Origin: an uncultured Sphingosinicella sp.
Lineage (GTDB): Bacteria; Pseudomonadota; Alphaproteobacteria; Sphingomonadales; Sphingomonadaceae
DNA: 11,311 nucleotides
Direction of reading: 5' to 3'
Assembly: GCA_946886275.1 (NCBI GenBank)
Contig: CAMPIH010000067.1
Coordinates: 1 to 11,311, forward strand
A program made the translations under genes and the position numbers. Shown here piece by piece: positions 6,369 through 11,311 of this stretch (the stretch's first letter is position 1; each line of letters opens with the position of its first letter). The notes beneath the pieces are model-generated. The model was given only the letters and a program-made list of their open reading frames with translations, made no database searches and was not told the DNA's origin.

Positions 6369-6644
6369 ATGCAGCGTGTTCGGATCGGCCTGACCGGTCT
6401 GGCGTTCGTCTTTCTCGTCGTCCTGCTCGCGGCCATCTTCACGAGCCAGAGCGCGGACGAGGCGCCGATCACGCCGAACCTGATCGAGCAACAGCGTTCC
6501 GGCGGCGCCGCCGCGCCCGAAGCCGAGGTCGAGCCGGCGCCGACCGAACCGCTCGCCGAGCTCGGAGTCGCCCCAGGCAAGGCGGAGAGCAACGTCACCG
6601 CGCCCGAGGAGGAGACGCCGGCGGCCCCCGACGTCCTGGAATAG
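6369..6644 (+). CDS. Small single-pass membrane protein, unknown function (91 aa)
   Basis: Starts MQRVRIGLTGLAFVFLVVLL with one membrane segment at about residues 7-24, then a roughly 65-residue acidic, Ala/Pro/Glu-rich tail (AAAPEAEVEPAPTEPLAELG, EEETPAAPDVLE) that looks disordered. The short basic N-terminus predicts the tail in the periplasm. The ATG at 6369 is preceded by GGGGAAAAGG with 8 bases spacing; an in-frame ATG at 6342 has no ribosome site and is less likely. The stop TAG shares its last base with the GTG of the next gene (TAGTG), so the two are translationally coupled and probably act together. No family recognised. Confidence 0.6.
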   Translation: MQRVRIGLTGLAFVFLVVLLAAIFTSQSADEAPITPNLIEQQRSGGAAAPEAEVEPAPTEPLAELGVAPGKAESNVTAPEEETPAAPDVLE

Positions 6645-7954
6645 TGGGTCAGCCTCTCCGGCGAGCCGGCCGCGGGCGAAGGCCGCTCGCGGGTCTTGCC
6701 GCCTTGTGCCTCGGCGCCGCCTTGTTTGCCGCGGCCGAGATCGGCGCCGGTCTCCTGATCGGCCGCTTCCTGGACTGGGGCAGGGCAGAGGCGCTGATCT
6801 TATTCGCCTTTCGGCCATGGCTGCTGCTGATCGCCGCGATGCGGATGGCGGCGGCCCGCTGGCAAACTCGCTACCTGCTCTACGCGCTCGCCCTGATCGT
6901 CGCCGGACTAAGCGAGACCCTGCTCCTGGCTGGGCTCGGCGCGGCCAGTCCCTGGCCGGAAATGCTTCGCGGCTGGGCGGCAGGGGCGATGCTGGCGGTC
7001 ATTTTCGACCTCGCTGTCCAGGCCGGATGCCGGTTCGGCGGGAAGCGCGGAAAATATGCGGCGACGATCGCGCTCGCTCTTCTCCTGCTCGTCCCGGGCG
7101 CGCTCCGGCCTTATGAGGCGATCGTGCTGGGCGGGGCGGGCGGCACCGTTTCGCCGGACCGGCCGGCCGTGACGGTGATGACATCGCTTCCGATCGTCTG
7201 GGGAGAGAAAGGGGCGTTGGGCGGTGGTGCTCCTTCGGCGTCCTGGCTGGCGCTCGGCCGCGAATTCACCCTTCGTCCGATCGATTTCCTGGATGGTTCG
7301 AGCCTTGGCCGGGCGCGGCTAATGCTTCTCGCCCAGCCCCGGCTGCTCGCGCCCGAGGAGCTCGTCGCTTTCGACCTATGGGTCAGGGGCGGCGGCCGGG
7401 CGCTCATCCTCGCCGATCCCGCGCTCGCCTGGCCGAGCGTTCTTCCGCCGGGCGACGTGCGCCGTCCGGTCGCGATCAACATGCTGACGCCTTTGCTGGC
7501 GCATTGGCGAATCACCGTCGGCCCTGCGGTCGAAGGGCCGCGCATCCATCAGATCGGCAAGAGACAGCTGAGGCTCGCCGGCGCAGGCACATTGGCGAGC
7601 GATCATCCCGGCTGTCGGCAGGAAGCACCGTTCGTCCTCGATTGCCGGATCGGCCGCGGTCGCGCGATCATCGTCGCGGACGCCGATCTGCTCCACGATT
7701 CCACGTCCATGCCTTCGGGCTCGGCCTCGGCGGAGCGGCACGACCGTCTGTCCGACAATGTACCGGCTGTCGCCGACTGGCTCGACCGGCTTGCCGGAAT
7801 CAGCCGGGAGCGGGCGCAGGGAGACGTGCAATGGGCCGATCCCGGCGCGAGTCGCGGCGCGGCGGTACTGAAGGCGAGCCAGCCGATCGCGCTTGCTCTC
7901 GCTTTGGCGCTGATCTGCCTCTGGCTGTCGAGGCGCGCCTCGTCTCGACGCTGA
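6644..7954 (+). CDS. Polytopic membrane protein with GldG-like soluble domain (436 aa)
   Basis: Five predicted membrane segments fill about residues 15-155 (examples ALILFAFRPWLLLIAA and TIALALLLLVPGAL). A soluble region follows from about 170 to 400, and a final membrane segment (IALALALALICLWLS) leads to a basic tail. The soluble part contains RARLMLLAQPRLLAPEELVA and FDLWVRGGGRALILADPALA, which recall the GATase1-like domain of GldG-type ABC auxiliary proteins and of DUF4350/BatA-like proteins: list the options, then a glycine-rich turn and LxxADP. No catalytic triad is evident. No ABC ATPase or permease is beside it. The GTG start at 6644 overlaps the stop of the preceding small membrane protein; no strong ribosome site, consistent with coupling. 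Function unknown. A control region of 271 bases separates it from mraZ. Confidence 0.6.
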   Translation: MGQPLRRAGRGRRPLAGLAALCLGAALFAAAEIGAGLLIGRFLDWGRAEALILFAFRPWLLLIAAMRMAAARWQTRYLLYALALIVAGLSETLLLAGLGAASPWPEMLRGWAAGAMLAVIFDLAVQAGCRFGGKRGKYAATIALALLLLVPGALRPYEAIVLGGAGGTVSPDRPAVTVMTSLPIVWGEKGALGGGAPSASWLALGREFTLRPIDFLDGSSLGRARLMLLAQPRLLAPEELVAFDLWVRGGGRALILADPALAWPSVLPPGDVRRPVAINMLTPLLAHWRITVGPAVEGPRIHQIGKRQLRLAGAGTLASDHPGCRQEAPFVLDCRIGRGRAIIVADADLLHDSTSMPSGSASAERHDRLSDNVPAVADWLDRLAGISRERAQGDVQWADPGASRGAAVLKASQPIALALALALICLWLSRRASSRR

Positions 7955-7985
7955 AGCCGCTCTTCCGGCCGCCATATTCACCGAT

Positions 7986-7994
7986 TTATCCACA
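7986..7994 (+). promoter_or_regulatory. Perfect DnaA box
   Basis: TTATCCACA matches the strong DnaA-box consensus TTATNCACA exactly. It lies 32 bases after the preceding stop and 240 bases before the mraZ start. One 9-mer of this kind is a modest chance event in a window this size; the second, near-perfect copy at 8114 in the same intergenic region makes it more notable. Confidence 0.5.
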
Positions 7995-8057
7995 GGACGA
8001 TCGCTGCTATCGATGATCCGGAACAAACCACGAATAGGCAGGCAAATACGCTCTTGG

Positions 8058-8102
8058 GGCATGAAATCCCCACTGTAGGCATCAAAACCCCTTCCAATCC
8101 CA
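8058..8102. promoter_or_regulatory. MraZ-box-like phased repeats upstream of mraZ
   Basis: CCCCA (8068-8072), CCCCT (8088-8092) and TCCCA (8098-8102) start 20 and 10 bases apart, on one helix face. Read on the minus strand they are TGGGA, AGGGG and TGGGG. MraZ of E. coli and other bacteria binds direct TGGGN repeats with 5-base spacers upstream of its own gene. The first two lie inside a longer repeat, GGCATGAAATCCCCA (8058-8072) and GGCATCAAAACCCCT (8078-8092), 12 of 15 bases identical. The position, 124 bases before the mraZ start, fits autoregulation. Confidence 0.6.
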
Positions 8103-8113
8103 CCCGCTCCCTG

Positions 8114-8122
8114 TTATCCACT
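8114..8122 (+). promoter_or_regulatory. Near-perfect DnaA box
   Basis: TTATCCACT differs from TTATNCACA at the last base only. It sits 11 bases after the MraZ-box-like repeats and 103 bases before the mraZ start, probably close to the operon promoter. Same orientation as the box at 7986. Confidence 0.4.
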
Positions 8123-8152
8123 GGCACTTAGTCAGGGGCATTTCCTGTTTTG

Positions 8153-8191
8153 CCGCGGTGCGACCGCGGACGTGCAGAACGCGCGTCCGCG
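8153..8191 (+). other. Overlapping, mutually exclusive hairpins in the mraZ leader
   Basis: Hairpin A pairs CCGCGG (8153-8158) with CCGCGG (8164-8169), loop TGCGA. Hairpin B pairs CGCGGACG (8165-8172) with CGTCCGCG (8184-8191), 11-base loop. They share bases 8165-8169, so only one can form at a time. There is no U-tract after either, so this is not a terminator. The structures end 34 bases before the chosen mraZ start. If the upstream GTG at 8172 were the true start, hairpin B would enclose it. Confidence 0.4.
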
Positions 8192-8225
8192 AACGGGAAG
8201 CCTATGTGTGCGGGGACCGGACTGG

Positions 8226-8705
8226 GTGGAGATCGAGCACTTCTTCAGCGGAAGCGCGCTCAACGCGGTAGATGCCAAGGGGCGTCTCTCCGTTCCCGCC
8301 GGCGTCCGCTCGGTGATCGAGCGCCGCTCCGAAGCCAAGGTCGTCGTCCTGAGAATGCACGAGGTCGATCCCTGCCTGGTTGCCTATGACCGAAATTACG
8401 GCCGCTTCCTCCACCGCGAGAATGAGCGGCTCCGGCTCGCCGAGGAGGCCACCGATCCGCGGGCCCGCTATTCGCGTGACCGCCGCACCTTCGGCATCGT
8501 CGAAGAGGTGCCCTATGACCCGAGCGGCCGGATCATCCTGCCGCGGATGATGCGGAGCAAGGGCGCGATCGAGGATCTCGCTCTGTTCGTCGGCACCGGC
8601 GCCACCGTCGAGATCTGGAACCCCCGGCTTGCGCTCCAGAGCGGCGACGAGGGCCTTCGCGAGCTCGCTGCCTTTCATCTCGACGAAAAGGGGCTGAAGC
8701 TGTGA
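8226..8705 (+). CDS. mraZ: Transcriptional regulator MraZ
   Basis: DNA-binding repressor of the division and cell-wall cluster, first gene of that operon; it forms ring-shaped oligomers. The 159-residue protein has two SpoVT-AbrB-type domains, each with the family signature D-x-x-x-[10 protein letters not shown] (residues 16-24) and DPSGRIILP (98-106). The second half also has the usual [16 protein letters not shown] and [13 protein letters not shown] segments. I chose GTG at 8226 ([20 protein letters not shown]), which has GGGGA 9 bases upstream and gives the normal distance to the first motif. In-frame GTG codons at 8208 and 8172 would add 6 or 18 residues without homology to the family. 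Probable MraZ-binding repeats lie at 8068-8102. The stop overlaps the rsmH start by 4 bases (GTGA). Confidence 0.95.
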   Translation: MEIEHFFSGSALNAVDAKGRLSVPAGVRSVIERRSEAKVVVLRMHEVDPCLVAYDRNYGRFLHRENERLRLAEEATDPRARYSRDRRTFGIVEEVPYDPSGRIILPRMMRSKGAIEDLALFVGTGATVEIWNPRLALQSGDEGLRELAAFHLDEKGLKL

Positions 8706-9673
8706 GCGCGACCGCCGCCAGCCCGCACGTGCCGGTCCTTCTCGACGAAGTGCTCGAAGCGCTCGCCGTCGCCCCCGGCGAAACCCATGTCGACGGCACG
8801 TTCGGCGCCGGCGGCTACACCAAGGCCATTCTCGATAAGGGAGCTGCCCGAGTCATCGCCTTCGATCGCGATCCCGACGCGATCCGAAAGGGCGAGGCTC
8901 TGGCGGCTTCGAACGGGGGGCGCCTGACGCTTGTTCCGGAGCGTTTTTCCCGGATGCGTCAGGCGCTTGCCCTGCACGGCGTCGACAAGGTCGACGGCGT
9001 CACGCTCGATATCGGCGTCTCCTCGATGCAGCTCGACCAGGCCGAACGGGGCTTCTCCTTCCAGGGGGACGGGCCGCTCGACATGCGGATGTCCCAGGAG
9101 GGGCAGAGCGCAGCCGACTTCGTCAACCAGGCCGGCGAGGCGGAGATCGCCGACGTCATCTTCCATTATGGCGAGGAGCGGCAGTCGCGGCGGATCGCCA
9201 GGGCGATCGTCGCCGGCCGCCCGATCGAACGGACGGCCCAGCTGGCGGAGATCGTCCGCAAGGCGGCCGGCCATCATCCGGGAATGAAGAAGGACCCGGC
9301 GACCCGCACCTTCCAGGCGATCCGGATCCACATCAACGAGGAATTGAGCGAGCTCGAGGGCGGGCTGGCGGCCGCCGAACAGGTGCTTGCACCTGGCGGC
9401 CGCCTTGCCGTCGTCACCTTCCACAGTCTCGAAGACCGGATCGTGAAGCGGTTTCTCAAGAGCCGGAGCGGCGACCGGCCGGCCGGCTCTCGCCACCTCC
9501 CCGCAGCGAACGAATCCGGCCCGCCGCCGACCTTCGAAGCGGTGGCGAAGCCGGTGAAGGCCGACGAGGCCGAAACCCGGTCCAACCCGCGCGCCCGCTC
9601 CGCCACGCTTCGCGCCGCACGCCGAACGTCTGCTCCCGCCTGGCCCGTCAATGAGGAAGGAATGCCGAGATGA
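8702..9673 (+). CDS. rsmH: 16S rRNA (cytosine-1402-N4)-methyltransferase
   Basis: SAM-dependent enzyme (formerly MraW) that N4-methylates C1402 of 16S rRNA in the ribosomal P site. The 323-residue length is typical. The N-terminus [13 protein letters not shown] (residues 9-21) precedes the SAM-binding motif [11 protein letters not shown] (30-40); [30 protein letters not shown] and [17 protein letters not shown] are all characteristic, as are [10 protein letters not shown] and [12 protein letters not shown] in the C-terminal half. The last 60 residues are divergent and basic ([15 protein letters not shown]). The GTG start overlaps the mraZ stop by 4 bases and the stop overlaps the ftsL start by 4 bases (ATGA), so translation is coupled across the operon. 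Confidence 0.98.
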   Translation: MSATAASPHVPVLLDEVLEALAVAPGETHVDGTFGAGGYTKAILDKGAARVIAFDRDPDAIRKGEALAASNGGRLTLVPERFSRMRQALALHGVDKVDGVTLDIGVSSMQLDQAERGFSFQGDGPLDMRMSQEGQSAADFVNQAGEAEIADVIFHYGEERQSRRIARAIVAGRPIERTAQLAEIVRKAAGHHPGMKKDPATRTFQAIRIHINEELSELEGGLAAAEQVLAPGGRLAVVTFHSLEDRIVKRFLKSRSGDRPAGSRHLPAANESGPPPTFEAVAKPVKADEAETRSNPRARSATLRAARRTSAPAWPVNEEGMPR

Positions 9674-10266
9674 TCGCAAGGGGATTCAAGCCCGTTGCAT
9701 GGGTCGCCGCGATCGGCACGGCGGCGCTCGGTTGCTACATGCTCTCGCTCCAGGTCGCCGCGGAGCGTGCCGAGCTGGCGAGCCTCGATCGCCAGGTCAT
9801 CCGCGCCCAGCAGGACATACGTTCGCTCCAGACCGAGCTCGGCACCCGCGGCCGGCTCCAGCAGCTCGAGCAATGGAATGCGGAGGTCCTCGCTCTGTCG
9901 GCGCCGGTGGCCGGCCAGTTCCTCGAAAGCGGGCTCACGCTCGCCCGGTTCGACACCAGGGAAGCGCCGGGCCAGGTACATGAGCGGGTCCGCTTGGCCT
10001 CGGCCGAAGTCGCGCCCTCGGCGCCTGCCCCCGCGGCCCGGCCGCCGGTCGTTCAGGCGCGTGCCGACATCCCCGCCACCGACCCGGTGCGGCCGTTGTT
10101 GCGCCGGGCCAGCCTCGAAATCTCTCCGTCGGTGAAGCCGGCAACGGTCCGGACGGCGGCGCCGCTGCCGCGCTCGGCCGATTCCTCCTCATCCCTGCTC
10201 GACGAGCGCACCCTTCGCGAACTCGGCGTCCAGGCGCAAAGCGAAGGCGAGCAGGGCGTCGATTGA
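9670..10266 (+). CDS. ftsL: FtsL-like cell division protein
   Basis: Divisome bitopic protein; FtsL bridges FtsB/FtsQ to the FtsW-FtsI synthase. The 198-residue chain has a short cytoplasmic end, one membrane helix ([20 protein letters not shown], residues 8-27), and a coiled coil to about residue 72 ([39 protein letters not shown]). A long Ala/Pro-rich periplasmic tail of about 100 residues ends in [20 protein letters not shown]. Primary sequence of FtsL is poorly conserved, so the call rests on topology plus its position between rsmH and ftsI. E. coli FtsL is only 121 residues; the extra length is the low-complexity tail, as often in alphaproteobacteria. Ribosome site AGGAAGGA lies inside rsmH. 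Its stop shares one base with the ftsI start (TGATG). Confidence 0.88.
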   Translation: MIARGFKPVAWVAAIGTAALGCYMLSLQVAAERAELASLDRQVIRAQQDIRSLQTELGTRGRLQQLEQWNAEVLALSAPVAGQFLESGLTLARFDTREAPGQVHERVRLASAEVAPSAPAPAARPPVVQARADIPATDPVRPLLRRASLEISPSVKPATVRTAAPLPRSADSSSSLLDERTLRELGVQAQSEGEQGVD

Positions 10267-11311
10267 TGGCGACGCTCGCCGCCCAGGTTCAAAGGCAAGC
10301 GCCCCCAGGCGAGCAGAAGCAGGAGCTGACGCTCACCTATCAGCGGCTGATGCTGGTGATGCTCTTGTTCGCCGGGGTCACCGCCCTGATCGTGCTCCGG
10401 CTGGCCTATCTTCAGGTCTTCACGGACCGTTCGGGAGCCGCTCAGCTCGTCAATCCGCTGATCCCGCCGCGCGCGGACATCGTCGACCGCAACGGCATCC
10501 CGCTCGCCCGGACGATCGACGCCTGGACCATCGGCGTTCATCCGGAACGGATCATCGGCGACCGGCGCGAGCTGGCGGTGAAGCTGAACGCGCTGATGCC
10601 GGAGCGTGGCGTCGATCAATATCTGCGGATGCTCAGCTCCGACAGCAATTACCTCTATCTGGCCCGTCGCGCAGTGCCGGAGCTGGTCGCGGCGGTGAAC
10701 GCGCTCGGCGAACCGGCCATCGTCTTCAACCGGGAGCCGGAGAGGCTCTATCCGCAGACCGCTCTGGCCGGTCACGTCCTCGGCTGGACCGATTTCGACG
10801 GCCACGGTGTCGCCGGGATGGAACGCGTGCTCGAGGAACGTCTCACCGCCGAGGGAATGAGGGGCGAGCCGGTGGCTCTGGCGATCGACAGCCGGGTCCA
10901 GGCGACGATGGAATCCGAGCTCGGCAACGCGGTGACGGCCCTCCAGGCGGAAGGCGGCACCGGGATCATGCTCGACGTCCATACCGGCGAGATCGTCGCG
11001 ATGGCTTCGGCGCCGACCTTCAATCCCAACGCCGCCGGTCGCTCCGATCCGAGCGCCCTCTACAACCGGGCGACGATGGGCGTGTACGAGCTGGGCTCCG
11101 CCTTCAAGCCGATCACCGTCGCCGCCGCGCTCGAGGCCGGCGTGGTGACGTCGATGGCGCAGCGCTGGGACGCCAGCGCGCCGCTTGCGATCGGCCGATT
11201 CCGGATCAGCGACGATCACGCCCAGGGCCGGCCTCTGACGATCCCCGAACTCCTGGTCCATTCCTCGAACATCGCGACCGCCCGAATCGCCGACGCCATG
11301 GGGTCCGAGCG
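10266..11311 (+). CDS. ftsI: Peptidoglycan transpeptidase FtsI (PBP3), 5' part (3' end outside window)
   Basis: Class B penicillin-binding protein that crosslinks septal peptidoglycan with FtsW. The first 348 codons are present. They show a cytoplasmic tail, a membrane helix (LMLVMLLFAGVTALIVL, residues 28-44), the start of the PBP dimerisation domain (PPRADIVDRNGIPLA, from residue 67), LYPQTALAGHVLGWTDFDGH, and then the transpeptidase domain. Its SxxK motif is S278-A-F-K281 in GVYELGSAFKPITV, with Ser278 as the acylated nucleophile; SxN is S333-S-N335 (HSSNIATARIAD). The K-S/T-G motif lies beyond the window. The YELGS form replaces the E. coli EPGS and is usual in alphaproteobacteria. ATG at 10266 overlaps the ftsL stop by one base. 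Confidence 0.96.
   Translation, partial: MATLAAQVQRQAPPGEQKQELTLTYQRLMLVMLLFAGVTALIVLRLAYLQVFTDRSGAAQLVNPLIPPRADIVDRNGIPLARTIDAWTIGVHPERIIGDRRELAVKLNALMPERGVDQYLRMLSSDSNYLYLARRAVPELVAAVNALGEPAIVFNREPERLYPQTALAGHVLGWTDFDGHGVAGMERVLEERLTAEGMRGEPVALAIDSRVQATMESELGNAVTALQAEGGTGIMLDVHTGEIVAMASAPTFNPNAAGRSDPSALYNRATMGVYELGSAFKPITVAAALEAGVVTSMAQRWDASAPLAIGRFRISDDHAQGRPLTIPELLVHSSNIATARIADAMGSE

Noticed and set aside
8122..8127. TGGCAC, resembling a sigma-54 -24 element upstream of mraZ
   Set aside because: The -12 TTGC element is missing at the needed spacing (CAGG is found instead), so no sigma-54 promoter is supported.
8172..8225. MraZ starting at the GTG at 8172
   Set aside because: It adds 18 residues not expected in the family, and the codon lies in the stem of hairpin B; the GTG at 8226 has GGGGA 9 bases upstream.
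11085..11110. FtsI active-site segment YELGS instead of EPGS
   Set aside because: The SxxK serine and lysine are intact and the Leu form is common in alphaproteobacterial FtsI, so it is not unusual.
10053..11261. A 402-codon open frame on the minus strand
   Set aside because: Antisense to ftsL and ftsI, which carry the PBP motifs and overlapping starts; the translation has no recognisable fold.

Overview
The window is GC-rich chromosomal DNA from an alphaproteobacterium, most likely a sphingomonad. The evidence is the RpoA C-terminus, the short (about 750-residue) PurL, a bfd-bfr iron pair, and the tightly overlapping mraZ-rsmH-ftsL-ftsI start of the division and cell-wall (dcw) cluster with an alphaproteobacterial-type FtsI active site (YELGS-x-x-K). 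No transposase, integrase, phage gene, CRISPR array, tRNA or rRNA was seen. The content looks like core genome, with a few small lineage-specific genes.

Layout. 1-572: 3' end of rpoA (+) with a strong intrinsic terminator and no rplQ after it. 573-950: a 59-residue helix-turn-helix gene (+) with an extended -10 promoter, in a tight cluster of seven GANTC sites. 945-2404: minus-strand genes for a 73-residue helical protein, a cold-shock protein, bacterioferritin and its ferredoxin Bfd (a 56-residue gene that a 60-residue cutoff would miss). 2501-6103: purL, a PspA/IM30-like protein and a small MliC-like lipoprotein, all minus. 6104-6368: a divergent intergenic region. 6369-7954: a coupled plus-strand pair, a small single-pass membrane protein and a polytopic protein with a GldG-like soluble domain. 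7955-8225: the control region of the division cluster, with a perfect DnaA box, a near-perfect one, 10/20-bp-phased MraZ-box-like repeats, and overlapping hairpins in the leader. 8226-11311: mraZ, rsmH, ftsL and the first 348 codons of ftsI, each start overlapping the previous stop.

How the genes work together. MraZ should repress its own operon through the repeats upstream. RsmH methylates 16S rRNA. FtsL and FtsI are divisome membrane proteins. Bfd and Bfr form the iron release and storage pair; a TTGCG/CGCAA array before bfd and phased A-tracts before bfr suggest iron-linked control.

I do not see a convincing new multi-gene system. The best leads are the GcrA-like mini-protein inside a GANTC cluster, the DnaA-box plus MraZ-box arrangement before mraZ, the absence of rplQ after rpoA, and the uncharacterised membrane pair next to the division operon.
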